Shown: positions 15,453-23,446 of the stretch, piece after piece
How positions within the stretch are numbered: position 1 is the stretch's first letter
Layout: each line of letters opens with the position of its first letter
Assembly (NCBI RefSeq): GCF_943914805.1
Contig: NZ_CALUDM010000049.1
Span: 1 to 25,276 of the forward strand
Length of the DNA stretch: 25,276 bases
From: an uncultured Acinetobacter sp.
GTDB lineage: Bacteria; Pseudomonadota; Gammaproteobacteria; Pseudomonadales; Moraxellaceae
Direction: 5' to 3'
The notes under the pieces: generated by a model
Told to the model about the DNA's origin: nothing
The model's database searches: none
Seen by the model: only the letters and a program-made list of their open reading frames with translations
Position numbers and translations under genes: made by a program

Positions 15453-16304
15453 TTAACGACGTGACATAAAGGCTAAACGTTCAAGCAATTGCACATCTTG
15501 TTCATTTTTAATCAGCGCACCATACAATGGTGGAATCGCTTTCGATTTATCGTGATTACGCAGCACATCTTCAGGCATATCATCTGCCATAAGCAAACTT
15601 AACCAATCAATCAACTCAGATGTTGAAGGTGGTTTTTTCAATCCTGGAACTTGACGTAATTTGAAGAATACTTGTAATGCTTCTGAAACCAATGTGCCTG
15701 AAATATTCGGAAAATGCACAGCAATAATTTCACGCATCGTTGCTTCATCAGGGAATTCAATATAATGGAAGAAACAACGACGCAAGAATGCATCTGGAAG
15801 CTCTTTTTCATTATTTGATGTAATAATCACAATCGGACGTTGTGTTGCTGTAATCGTTTCATCTGTTTCATAAACGAAGAAAGACATTTTGTCCAATTCA
15901 TGCAACAAGTCATTTGGAAATTCGATGTCTGCTTTATCAATTTCATCAATCAATAAAACACAACGCTCTTCACTGGTAAAAGCATCCCACAGCTTACCCG
16001 GCTTGATATAGTTTTTGATATCGTAAACACGATCATCACCAAGCTGGCTATCACGTAAACGTGAAACCGCATCATATTCATACAAGCCTTGCTGTGCTTT
16101 GGTTGTAGATTTAATGTGCCAAGTAATGAGTTTCAAACCTAAACTTTCTGCAACTTGTTCTGCAAGCAAGGTTTTACCTGTACCCGGCTCACCTTTCACC
16201 AATAATGGTTTTTGTAATGCACGAGCTGCTTTTACAGCCAATTTTAAACTATCAGTCGCAATATATTGCGCAGTACCTGCGAATTGTTGAGAATCAACAG
16301 ACAT
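15453..16304 (-). CDS. MoxR-type AAA+ ATPase
   Basis: 283 residues. Walker A is GEPGTGKT (38-45) and Walker B is VLLIDE (116-121). Sensor 1 lies in IITSNNEKELPDAFLRRC, which also carries the arginine finger pair Arg175-Arg176. The C-terminal lid contains PGLKKPPSTSELIDWLSLL. MoxR ATPases remodel or mature protein complexes and are nearly always encoded with a VWA protein, as here. A ribosome binding site (AAAGG) lies seven bases before the ATG. The gene is third in a minus-strand operon after ycgL and a membrane protein gene. Confidence 0.93.
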   Translation of the reverse strand: MSVDSQQFAGTAQYIATDSLKLAVKAARALQKPLLVKGEPGTGKTLLAEQVAESLGLKLITWHIKSTTKAQQGLYEYDAVSRLRDSQLGDDRVYDIKNYIKPGKLWDAFTSEERCVLLIDEIDKADIEFPNDLLHELDKMSFFVYETDETITATQRPIVIITSNNEKELPDAFLRRCFFHYIEFPDEATMREIIAVHFPNISGTLVSEALQVFFKLRQVPGLKKPPSTSELIDWLSLLMADDMPEDVLRNHDKSKAIPPLYGALIKNEQDVQLLERLAFMSRR

Positions 16305-16324
16305 AAATAACCTTTATTTTTTAT

Positions 16325-16738
16325 TTAAAGTGGTGAAATATTTTTTGCTACAGTGCTTTGTTTCGTACTTTTATTGGCTTTGTATTTAGACCAACAGAAC
16401 CCGACAATCAAACACACGCCAATGACAAATACGATCAATGCAAGATTTGACCATATCAATGGAGAATCCTTAGTTAAAATACCAAATAACAATCCAAACA
16501 CAGCAGGTGCGACTTCAGAGTTAGGCCCTTCAGAAATTGTCGGCGTTGCAATAATTGCAAATACGATAATCCAAGTAATTCCACCAAGGGGTGAAGGTAA
16601 CCGTTTTGCAATCGAATACCAACACCATAAAATCAAAACTGTCCCAAGAACATAGACTGAGATCGCAATATTATCTTCTGGTATAGAATCAAATAGGTAT
16701 AAGAAATTTGCCCATATTCCTGATAACTGTTCAAGCAC
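16325..16738 (-). CDS. Membrane protein of unknown function in the MoxR-VWA operon
   Basis: About 137 residues with four hydrophobic segments, ending in a basic, Lys-rich tail; not recognised. The frame is open upstream to an ATG at 16765, but no ribosome binding site precedes that ATG. AGGGA (16746-16750, minus strand) is seven bases before a GTG at 16738, giving an 8-base overlap with the end of ycgL and probable translational coupling; a GTG at 16741 is also possible. The gap to the MoxR gene is 20 bases, so it is probably in the same transcript. It might be a membrane anchor or client of the MoxR-VWA pair, which is inference. Confidence 0.72.
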   Translation of the reverse strand: MLEQLSGIWANFLYLFDSIPEDNIAISVYVLGTVLILWCWYSIAKRLPSPLGGITWIIVFAIIATPTISEGPNSEVAPAVFGLLFGILTKDSPLIWSNLALIVFVIGVCLIVGFCWSKYKANKSTKQSTVAKNISPL

Positions 16739-17036
16739 CACGTAGTCCCTCTGGTTCAACCGCATTTGGGTTAATTAAACCCTCTGGCGGCATTTGAATA
16801 AAGAAGCCTTTTGTTTTCAATGAATCTAAAACATGTAACACATTGACGCGTGCCAATTTTTTATCTTCATTTAATTCAAGATGCATAACATGTGTCGCAC
16901 GACCAAAAGCAGCACGTAAAGGTTCAGACAAAACCTCTAAAGGATCAACATTTTCATCTTCATTTGGATGATTCGGACGAGCCACATAAAGATACATCTC
17001 ATCTTTTTTGCTCGATTTATAAATATCACAATGCAT
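16731..17036 (-). CDS. ycgL: YcgL family protein
   Basis: 101 residues. MHCDIYKSSKKDEMYLYV at the start matches the typical N-terminus of YcgL (in E. coli, an FCVIYRSSKRDQTYLYV segment). GFFIQMPPEGL near the end matches the family's YYLQLPPPPE segment. The family is small, soluble and widespread in gammaproteobacteria; its function is not established. The ATG at 17036 is chosen because it aligns with the family start; a TTG at 17054 would add six residues. It is the first gene of the minus-strand run ycgL, membrane protein, MoxR, VWA. Confidence 0.88.
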   Translation of the reverse strand: MHCDIYKSSKKDEMYLYVARPNHPNEDENVDPLEVLSEPLRAAFGRATHVMHLELNEDKKLARVNVLHVLDSLKTKGFFIQMPPEGLINPNAVEPEGLRGA

Positions 17037-17080
17037 TTTAAACAACAGCTTCAATTAAACTCATATCACAGCATACATGA

Positions 17081-17124
17081 AAAAAACGACGGATACAGTA
17101 TCGAAAATTAACGCATCAGTCGTT
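17081..17124 (-). terminator. Possible terminator-like hairpin between rnd and ycgL
   Basis: On the minus strand AACGACTGAT and ATCCGTCGTT form two paired blocks (six and three pairs, with one mismatch between) around a 20-base loop, followed by seven T. It could stop read-through from rnd into the ycgL operon or act as a leader element. The loop is long, so the call is tentative. Confidence 0.4.
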
Positions 17125-17190
17125 ATTTATGATCAATTGTTAAATATTTAACCAACCCTAAATCTTTTCTTAAACGAAAGCTTTTTAGGT

Positions 17191-17215
17191 AAAAACATTC
17201 ACAGCGATTGTGAAT
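17191..17215 (-). terminator. Likely terminator at the end of rnd
   Basis: ATTCACA and TGTGAAT (17197-17203 with 17209-17215) pair perfectly around a 5-base loop, and five T follow on the minus strand. The stem overlaps the rnd stop codon. It is short and has few G-C pairs. Confidence 0.5.
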
Positions 17216-18357
17216 TAATCATTCACTTTCATTTGAGTGCTTAAATAATTCAGATCGTTATGTAACATACGAATCAGCGGTTGAGTTAATAATTCATAAC
17301 GCCAACCCAATAAATAACGTGGTAAATCCTGCTCATCACCATGAAATACCACATGATGATATAAAGCATTTAACCATTTTTTACGCATCAACACTTCTTT
17401 TGGTACTTGAGTTTCTAAAGAAATATTTGAAATCAATTCATCCACTTCAAGTGTGACACCTTTAGATGAATGCTTAATTGGTCGAGCTATGCGTAACGGC
17501 CATTCATCTACTTCAGGTAAAAATTTCAATAAATCTAAAATGGTTTTACCATGTTCACGCACGATATTTGGACGGATGCCTTTTACATGTGACAATTGAA
17601 AATTATTTTTAGGATTCATTTCAACCAAATCAATCATCGTCGAGCTTTTAAGAATAAAGCTACGTGGCTGATTCAGTGCTTTGACCATTTCTTCTCGCCA
17701 AACACTCAATTGCTGTAATTGCATCAATTGTTTACGGGAATGACGATAATTTCCAATATCGCTATAAAGCTTTTCTTTTGGCGTTTCTAAGGCGATTTCA
17801 AAAGTTAAATTCTGACAATCTTCAATCACTTGCTGATATAAATGTTTTTCTTCTAATTCAGTCTTCACTTTTTCAGCCAAATGCATGATATATAAAACAT
17901 CATTGGCAGCATAATTCATTTGTTCATTTGTCAACGGACGTGCTAACCAATCTGAACGGGTTTGATCTTTATCAATATCAATGTCAAGTACCAGCTTCAA
18001 TGCATTTTGATAACTCACTTGTAAACCATGCCCTAAGAAAGACAAAGCAACTTGGGTGTCAAACACATTTTCTAAATGCTTTTTTTCTGAATAATGATAG
18101 ATCAGATCGATATCTTCGCCACACGCATGGAAAATATTTTGTCGCGCTTGAAAAAGTTTATTCCAAAAAACTTGTAAATCTAAAGTTGTACCGTCGAGCA
18201 GAAACACTTGACCATTGACATTGATTTGGAACACACCGAGTTTAGGCCAAAGCGTATCGACTTTAATAAATTCGGTGTCTAGACCATAAGTCGATGTATG
18301 TTGCATTAAATTCAACACATTTTCGAGTTCGGCCTGCTGATTTATAAATTGAAACAT
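17215..18357 (-). CDS. rnd: Ribonuclease D
   Basis: A 3'-to-5' exoribonuclease that trims tRNA precursors and other small RNAs. In the 380-residue reading the DEDDy catalytic residues are Asp27 and Glu29 (LDTEF), Asp82 (HACGEDID), and Tyr149 with Asp153 (YAANDVLY). An HRDC nucleic-acid-binding domain follows (about 200-285, from YRHSRKQLMQLQ to IVREHGKTILDLL), then a weaker C-terminal domain, the usual layout for this family. The ATG at 18357 is chosen; a TTG 15 bases earlier is also open. Neither has a clear ribosome binding site. Confidence 0.94.
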   Translation of the reverse strand: MFQFINQQAELENVLNLMQHTSTYGLDTEFIKVDTLWPKLGVFQINVNGQVFLLDGTTLDLQVFWNKLFQARQNIFHACGEDIDLIYHYSEKKHLENVFDTQVALSFLGHGLQVSYQNALKLVLDIDIDKDQTRSDWLARPLTNEQMNYAANDVLYIMHLAEKVKTELEEKHLYQQVIEDCQNLTFEIALETPKEKLYSDIGNYRHSRKQLMQLQQLSVWREEMVKALNQPRSFILKSSTMIDLVEMNPKNNFQLSHVKGIRPNIVREHGKTILDLLKFLPEVDEWPLRIARPIKHSSKGVTLEVDELISNISLETQVPKEVLMRKKWLNALYHHVVFHGDEQDLPRYLLGWRYELLTQPLIRMLHNDLNYLSTQMKVND

Positions 18358-18707
18358 GTCAGTTTGTGTCAAAATGTTACATTTAAATAAAATATGATTT
18401 TACCTGAATATATAAAATTTAAATATAAGATTTTTCAACTAATTCTCCATAAACATCTTATTTTTCAACAAAAATAACATTGCGTAACCATTTTATATAT
18501 AGTTTTTACAACTAAGTAAAACAAAATTTTTTATAAAAATGATGAATATAAGCATTTCTTAAAATGTATTTTTGAGTCTACATAAAACTTTTAAATAAAT
18601 GTAAAAAATTTTCAATAAAAAAGGATTTGTTTACCCTTTCAGACCAATTGCATTATCGCAAACTTATCCAAAAGATCAACAAACCCCTAAGTCGTATTCT
18701 AGACTTG
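18358..18707. other. AT-rich intergenic region between rnd and recR
   Basis: About 350 bases without a coding gene, strikingly AT-rich. I see no tRNA, no convincing small gene and no strong terminator for recR. There is a 9-base direct repeat, TTTTTCAAC (18431-18439 and 18461-18469), and a weak inverted pair, TAAGAT and ATCTTA (18426-18431 and 18455-18460). The left part must hold the rnd promoter; I cannot place it with confidence. Confidence 0.5.
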
Positions 18708-19304
18708 TTATTTCATTCTCATTCGATTATGCACAGCTTGGCTAAGCGTATGGCTATCCACATACTCTAACTCACCACCTTGTGGTACACCTTGGGCGAT
18801 TCGAGTCATTTGCAAAGACAAATGCTTGGTTGCTTCTACCAAGTAATGAGCAGTGGCTTGTCCCTCTACAGTCGCATTGGTTGCTAAAATCACTTCTGTA
18901 ATTTTACCATCACTCAGTCGTTGCACTAAATACGGAATACCAATTTCTTCAGGGCCAATACCATCTAAAGGAGACAAATGTCCACCTAATACGTGGTATT
19001 TACCTCTAAAACTACCACTTTGCTCAATAGCCATGACATCTGCTGGTGATTCAACCACGCAAAGTAATTGATCATCTCGATCGTTTGAGCAACAAATATC
19101 ACAAACTTCGTTTTCAGTCAGTGAATGACACAGACTACATTCATGAATATAAGAAGTTGCTTCATTCAGCGCATGCGCTAAACCAATCGCTCCTTCTTTA
19201 TTTTTCATGATTAAGTGTAACGCCATACGTTGAGCCGATTTCGGCCCCACACTTGGCAAGATTCGCAAGGCTTGTACAAGCTGATCAAAACGGTCGCTAA
19301 ACAC
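18708..19304 (-). CDS. recR: Recombination protein RecR
   Basis: 198 residues, the usual family length. RecR works with RecF and RecO to load RecA on gapped DNA. An N-terminal helix-hairpin-helix (LRILPSVGPKSAQRMA) is followed by a four-cysteine zinc site (Cys56, Cys59, Cys68, Cys71) and a Toprim domain (LLCVVESPADVMAIEQSG, then VLGGHLSPLDGIGPE). The C-terminus has the IAQGVPQGGELEYVD Walker-like segment. The start is a GTG, supported by AAGGA seven bases upstream and by the family N-terminus MFSDRFDQL. It follows ybaB after a 10-base gap; the upstream dnaX often seen in this cluster is not in the window. Confidence 0.96.
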   Translation of the reverse strand: MFSDRFDQLVQALRILPSVGPKSAQRMALHLIMKNKEGAIGLAHALNEATSYIHECSLCHSLTENEVCDICCSNDRDDQLLCVVESPADVMAIEQSGSFRGKYHVLGGHLSPLDGIGPEEIGIPYLVQRLSDGKITEVILATNATVEGQATAHYLVEATKHLSLQMTRIAQGVPQGGELEYVDSHTLSQAVHNRMRMK

Positions 19305-19314
19305 CTGCTAATCC

Positions 19315-19644
19315 TTAGAACAAACCTGAAAGACCTGGAGGTAAGCCCATGCCTGAATTCGCTTCTTTCATTTTCGCCTCAGAAATCACTTCTGCTTGAC
19401 GTGCAGCATCATTCATTGCAGCAGCAATCAAGTCTTCGATCATATCAGGATCATCTTGTAATAAATCTGGGCTAATTTCGATACGCTTTACCACGTTGCG
19501 GCAAGTCATCGTAACTTTAACTAAACCACCACCTGCTTCTGCTTGAACTTCAGTTTGAGCAAGTTGTTCTTTTGCTTTTTTAACATTGCTTTCCATGTCT
19601 TTTTGCATGCGTTGAGCTTGTTGCATCAGCATATTAATATTCAT
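19315..19644 (-). CDS. ybaB: YbaB/EbfC family nucleoid-associated protein
   Basis: 109 residues. It begins MNINMLMQQAQRMQKDMES, the usual YbaB start, with an amphipathic coiled-coil helix (about 5-35). A beta core follows (VKVTMTCRNVVKRIEISPDL) and then a second helix (DMIEDLIAAAMNDAARQAEV). The C-terminus is the Gly/Pro-rich GLPPGLSGLF. The family forms dimers that bind DNA and shape the nucleoid. The ATG at 19644 is chosen for its GGAG ribosome binding site and the family N-terminus, although the frame is open a further 57 bases upstream. It forms an operon with recR. Confidence 0.94.
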   Translation of the reverse strand: MNINMLMQQAQRMQKDMESNVKKAKEQLAQTEVQAEAGGGLVKVTMTCRNVVKRIEISPDLLQDDPDMIEDLIAAAMNDAARQAEVISEAKMKEANSGMGLPPGLSGLF

Positions 19645-19757
19645 AAAATTCTCCGAACAAAATCCTAATTTGGCAGCCATTGTAATCCAGGTTTCAAACA
19701 AAAACGATCCAAACCTAGCGCAATTGTTAAATAATGGCTTATATACAGGTTAATTGA

Positions 19758-20945
19758 TTAAATTAAGTCTAAACCATGCGAAAGATCACGAATAATATCA
19801 TCAACGTCTTCCAAGCCCACAGACACACGAATTAAACCTTCACGAATCCCAGCTGCTTCTTTAGCTTCAGGAGAAAGCTTACCGTGTGTCGTTGTCGCAG
19901 GATGCGTAATTGTAGACTTAGCATCACCTAAGTTACCTGTAATCGAAATAAATCTTGTATTGTCGATCACTTTCCAAGCACCTTCACGTTCATTCGTGAC
20001 TTCAAATGAAACAATGCCACCAAATCCTGTTTGTTGTTTTGCAGCAAGCTCATGCCCAACATGATCTTTTAAGCCGGCAAAATAAACTTTTTCAACATTC
20101 GGATGTGCAACTAACCATTCAGCAATTTTCTGTGCGCTTTCTGAATGTGCTTTCATACGTAAGCGTAAAGTTTCTAAACCTTTCAAAAATACCCATGCGT
20201 TAAATGGACTCATTGAAGGGCCAGTAGTACGTACATAACCAAAAACTTCTTCAAGTAATTTATGGCTACCCACTACAGCACCACCCAGTGCACGACCCTG
20301 TCCATCTAAATATTTAGTTGCTGAATAAACCACTAAATCCGCACCAAACTTTAATGGTTGCTGTAATACAGGTGTACAGAAGCTATTATCGATTGCCAAT
20401 AATGCATCATGTGCATGAGCCAAGTCTGACAAAGCTTGAATATCTGCAACTTCAGCCAATGGATTTGATGGTGATTCAACAAATAATAATTTTGTTTCAG
20501 GTCGAATTGCATTTTTCCATGCATTTAAATCAGTCAAATCTACAAAAGTAACTGCAACATTGAATTTAGCAACGTATTTTTCAAACAACGACACTGTTGA
20601 GCCAAACACTGCACGTGAACAAATAACGTGATCACCCGCTTTAAGGAATGACATCGCCACAGCCATGATTGCAGCCATACCAGAACTGGTTGCAACAGCA
20701 CGCTCTCCACCTTCCAATGCAGCTAAACGTTTCTCAAACATAGATACTGTTGGGTTGGTAAAGCGCGAGTAAATATTGCCTGGTTCAGCACCTGAAAACT
20801 TAGCCGCTGCTTCCGCAGCATTCTCATAAACAAATGATGAAGTGAGGAAAATGGGTTCACCATGTTCACCTTCAAAACTACGTGTATGACCTGTGCGAAG
20901 GGCTAATGTATCAAGTTGGTATTCAATGTCGTCGTGCTGGCTCAT
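19758..20945 (-). CDS. metZ: O-succinylhomoserine sulfhydrylase
   Basis: 395-residue PLP enzyme of the Cys/Met metabolism family, which makes homocysteine from an O-acylhomoserine and sulfide. The PLP lysine is Lys211 in VVYSATKYLDGQGR. Other family features are EPIFLTSSFVYENAAEAA, YSRFTNPTVSMFEKRLAALE, AIDNSFCTPVLQ and, near the end, ITHPATTTHGKLS. The overall pattern fits MetZ better than cystathionine gamma-synthase or beta-lyase; O-acetylhomoserine specificity cannot be excluded from sequence alone. It diverges from the PhaC-like gene. No riboswitch is seen in the short upstream region. Confidence 0.9.
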   Translation of the reverse strand: MSQHDDIEYQLDTLALRTGHTRSFEGEHGEPIFLTSSFVYENAAEAAAKFSGAEPGNIYSRFTNPTVSMFEKRLAALEGGERAVATSSGMAAIMAVAMSFLKAGDHVICSRAVFGSTVSLFEKYVAKFNVAVTFVDLTDLNAWKNAIRPETKLLFVESPSNPLAEVADIQALSDLAHAHDALLAIDNSFCTPVLQQPLKFGADLVVYSATKYLDGQGRALGGAVVGSHKLLEEVFGYVRTTGPSMSPFNAWVFLKGLETLRLRMKAHSESAQKIAEWLVAHPNVEKVYFAGLKDHVGHELAAKQQTGFGGIVSFEVTNEREGAWKVIDNTRFISITGNLGDAKSTITHPATTTHGKLSPEAKEAAGIREGLIRVSVGLEDVDDIIRDLSHGLDLI

Positions 20946-21022
20946 TTCAACTACTCAGTTCTAAAACTGCCTTTGTAAAATATTGCCAACATTTTGAGCG
21001 CGCTATGTATTTCAGGTCAAGG

Positions 21023-21028
21023 TATAAT
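21023..21028 (+). promoter_or_regulatory. Candidate -10 element of the PhaC-like hydrolase gene
   Basis: A perfect TATAAT stands 40 bases before the chosen ATG at 21068, but no good -35 hexamer lies 16-18 bases upstream of it. The start of transcription would be near 21035, in the gap between divergent metZ and the hydrolase gene. Confidence 0.4.
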
Positions 21029-21067
21029 CTAAAATTATCACTTACACTTCGAGCATTCTGTACAAAA

Positions 21068-22177
21068 ATGAGACAAAAAGCACTTATGGCACACATTATG
21101 ACGAAGTTCGAAGAACGAAAATCGAAATTAAAAAATTTATCTACCCGCATTTTCAAGGGCGAGTCATTGGTGTTATCTCAAACTACGCCTTATGAAATTA
21201 TTGCAGAACATAACCAAACGAAAGTTCGCTACTACGCTGCGACTGAAAGAAAGTTTAAAGAACCATTGGTATTTGTTGCACCTTTAGCCATTAATATGGC
21301 GATTTATGATCTATATCCATACCGCTCATTAGTGAAATATTTCTCAGAGCAAGGTTTTGATGTCTATTTATTAGATTGGGGCAAACTTAATTATGACGAT
21401 CGTTTTCTGAATTTCTTAAATTTCATTGATGAATCAATTCCCTACTGCATCGACAAAATCCGTGAACATTCTCAAAGTGAGAAAATTTCACTGCACGGTT
21501 GGAGTATGGCTGGGATTTTCGTCCTACTTTATACTGCATTTAAACAACCCAACTATGTCAAAAATTTAATTGTATTAGGCAGCCCTATTGATAGCTATGC
21601 TTCTGGAGGTATTGGTAAACTGTATGAAAAGGTCAATGCACTGATCGCAAAAAGCCCTAAATTACAAAATACACTGTATAAAGGCGGGCTTCCCAAAAAA
21701 CTAATTCATACCCCAGGAATATTGAATTCTATTGGTTTTAAAGTGCTTGATCCTAAAGGTTGGTATCAAGGACACAAACAATTACTTCTAAATCTCGATG
21801 ATGAACAATTGCTACATGAACATGCAACACTTGGAAATTTCCTCAATCATATGATTGATTATCCGGGTGGAGATAACCAAGATATGCTGTTCAACGTTTG
21901 GCTACAAAATCCTTTAAAAAATGGCGCTATCCAACTGAGTCAGCATAAAATTGAGCTCGAAAAAATCGACTGTTCTTTGATGATTGGTGCAGGTAAAGGT
22001 GATCAAATGGTTACTGCTGATTCAGTTAAGCCATTAATCGAATTGACAAAGAGTACAGATGTCACGTTTACTCTTATTCCCGGAGGACATTTGGGTCTGA
22101 TGTCGAGTCAAAAAAGCGCAGATGAATTTTGGCCGATTCTTGCTCAATGGTTAGCACAACGTTCGATAAAAATCTAA
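21068..22177 (+). CDS. PhaC-like alpha/beta hydrolase
   Basis: About 369 residues with strong resemblance to the catalytic domain of class III polyhydroxyalkanoate synthase PhaC: PLVFVAPLAIN, then FDVYLLDWGKLNYDDR and the nucleophile elbow SLHGWSMAGIF. In PhaC the nucleophile is a cysteine in GxCxG; here it is serine (about residue 146), and the fifth position is Ala. A GAGKGDQMV segment near the end probably holds the acid, and PGGHLGLM the histidine. It is thus more likely an esterase, lipase or depolymerase-like hydrolase than a polymer synthase. ATG codons at 21086 and 21098 are possible alternative starts; none has a clear ribosome binding site. A dehydrogenase gene follows after 17 bases. 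Confidence 0.82.
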   Translation: MRQKALMAHIMTKFEERKSKLKNLSTRIFKGESLVLSQTTPYEIIAEHNQTKVRYYAATERKFKEPLVFVAPLAINMAIYDLYPYRSLVKYFSEQGFDVYLLDWGKLNYDDRFLNFLNFIDESIPYCIDKIREHSQSEKISLHGWSMAGIFVLLYTAFKQPNYVKNLIVLGSPIDSYASGGIGKLYEKVNALIAKSPKLQNTLYKGGLPKKLIHTPGILNSIGFKVLDPKGWYQGHKQLLLNLDDEQLLHEHATLGNFLNHMIDYPGGDNQDMLFNVWLQNPLKNGAIQLSQHKIELEKIDCSLMIGAGKGDQMVTADSVKPLIELTKSTDVTFTLIPGGHLGLMSSQKSADEFWPILAQWLAQRSIKI

Positions 22178-22194
22178 AATTTTAAAGGAATAGT

Positions 22195-23067
22195 ATGAAT
22201 ACCACAGTTGCATTTATAGGTTTAGGCGCAATGGGTTACCGCATGGCGGCTCATTTACCCAAACATTTCGATACTGTTTACGTCTGGAATCGAAATTTTG
22301 ATAAAGCCAAACAACATGCAACTGAATACCACACACAAGCTGTAGAATTACAACAAGCAGTGCAAGCGGATATTATTTTTTCTTGTTTGCCAACCAGTCA
22401 AGATGTTGAAAATTTAATTAAAATTGTAGAGATAAAATCAGGTGCAATCTGGATCGATTGCACCAGTGGTGTTCCTGAATCAGCACGTAAACTTTCGCAA
22501 CAACTTGCAGAAAAGAATGTGCAATTTTTAGATGCGCCTGTGAGTGGGCAAACCATCGGTGCAGAAAATGCAACATTAACCTTTATGGTAGGTGGTCAAA
22601 AAGCCACATTTGATCAAGCTTTAGTTGCTATGCAAGCGATGGGAAAACTGATTAAACATGTTGGAGATTCAGGTGCAGGATTTGCTGTAAAAGCGGTGAA
22701 TAACATGATGATGGCTGTACATCTATGCGCTGCGGCTGAAGGATTTACAACACTTAAAGCACACGGTGTAAATCTCAATGAAGCATTAGATTGCATCAAT
22801 GCATCTAGTGGTAAAAGTGGCGTGACAGAAGCAGTTTTACCGCAACGTGTTTTTAATCGTAGCTTCTCTTTAACTTTTGCACTACCCTTACTAGCTAAAG
22901 ATACGGGTATTGCCGTTGATTTAATTCGTGAAGCAAAACTTTCAGCACCTGTGATTGGATTAACACAAAGTTTAATTCAAACTGCAAATAGCTTAGCGGA
23001 ACCTGATAGTGATTTCTCCACTGCAATAAAAATGTATGAATTATGGAATAAAATTACATTGGATTAA
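22195..23067 (+). CDS. Beta-hydroxyacid dehydrogenase family oxidoreductase (3-hydroxyisobutyrate dehydrogenase-like)
   Basis: 290 residues. The N-terminal Rossmann domain has GLGAMG (10-14 region) with VYVWNRNFDKA after the second strand; the Arg there hints at NADP(H) but this is uncertain. DAPVSGQTIGAENATLTFMV (113-132) is the family substrate signature, and the catalytic lysine is Lys166 in GFAVKAVNNMM. The family oxidises 3-hydroxyacids or reduces the matching semialdehydes; the specific substrate cannot be told. AAAGGA precedes the ATG. Joined in one transcript with the PhaC-like hydrolase gene, it may act on a hydroxyacid the hydrolase releases, which is inference. Confidence 0.9.
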   Translation: MNTTVAFIGLGAMGYRMAAHLPKHFDTVYVWNRNFDKAKQHATEYHTQAVELQQAVQADIIFSCLPTSQDVENLIKIVEIKSGAIWIDCTSGVPESARKLSQQLAEKNVQFLDAPVSGQTIGAENATLTFMVGGQKATFDQALVAMQAMGKLIKHVGDSGAGFAVKAVNNMMMAVHLCAAAEGFTTLKAHGVNLNEALDCINASSGKSGVTEAVLPQRVFNRSFSLTFALPLLAKDTGIAVDLIREAKLSAPVIGLTQSLIQTANSLAEPDSDFSTAIKMYELWNKITLD

Positions 23068-23077
23068 TTCTTCGCCA

Positions 23078-23105
23078 TTGAATAACCACAATCAATCCTT
23101 ATAAT
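23078..23105 (+). promoter_or_regulatory. Promoter of the YARHG-like gene
   Basis: TTGAAT (23078-23083) and a perfect TATAAT (23100-23105) are separated by 16 bases. Transcription would start near 23112. Just past that, TGACA-N8-TGTCA (23115-23132) is an inverted repeat that could be an operator. Confidence 0.6.
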
Positions 23106-23148
23106 CTAATGAAGTGACAAACTGATATGTCAAATTTGAGGTCTTCTC

Positions 23149-23418
23149 ATGAATAAATATGTAATTGCAACATTTTCAGCCTTATCTATTTTTTTAGGTT
23201 CACAAGCTTTCGCCGATGATAATGTGCAAGAGTGTAAAAAACTACAAGATGATTACAACGTCATCTATGCTTCAAAAGGCTTTTGTTTTAAAGATCCTGA
23301 AGCGAAAGCGAAATATGGCAATGATAATTGCTATACCAGCAAACCTAAATTTTCTGAAAAAGAACAACAACGCCTTGATTCAATTAAAGAGCGTCAGAAA
23401 CAACTGAATTGTAAATAA
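23149..23418 (+). CDS. Small secreted YARHG-like protein
   Basis: 89 residues with a Sec signal peptide (MNKYVIATFSALSIFLG, cleavage after QAFA, about residue 22). The mature part (about 67 residues) contains IYASKGFCFKDPEAKAKYG followed by a Tyr and Lys/Glu-rich helix, which resembles the YARHG domain of envelope-associated extracellular proteins. It has four cysteines after the signal peptide (Cys29, Cys46, Cys61, Cys88), enough for two disulfides. GAGGT lies seven bases before the ATG. The gene lies 28 bases before the HIT gene and probably shares its transcript. The function is unknown. Confidence 0.75.
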   Translation: MNKYVIATFSALSIFLGSQAFADDNVQECKKLQDDYNVIYASKGFCFKDPEAKAKYGNDNCYTSKPKFSEKEQQRLDSIKERQKQLNCK

Positions 23419-23446
23419 CAGTCTTAGCTAATTTAAGGAAATAATC

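Noticed and set aside
17055..17214. Possible small RNA between rnd and ycgL, suggested by two hairpins
   Set aside because: Both hairpins have T tails on the strand of rnd, so serial terminators explain them better; no separate promoter is evident.
20882..21067. Upstream in-frame extension of the PhaC-like hydrolase over the start of metZ
   Set aside because: It would overlap metZ by 64 bases and cover a TATAAT element; the sequence does not resemble the family.
23216..23407. Second frame inside the YARHG-like gene
   Set aside because: It is a +1 frame shadow of a gene with a clear signal peptide, promoter and ribosome binding site.
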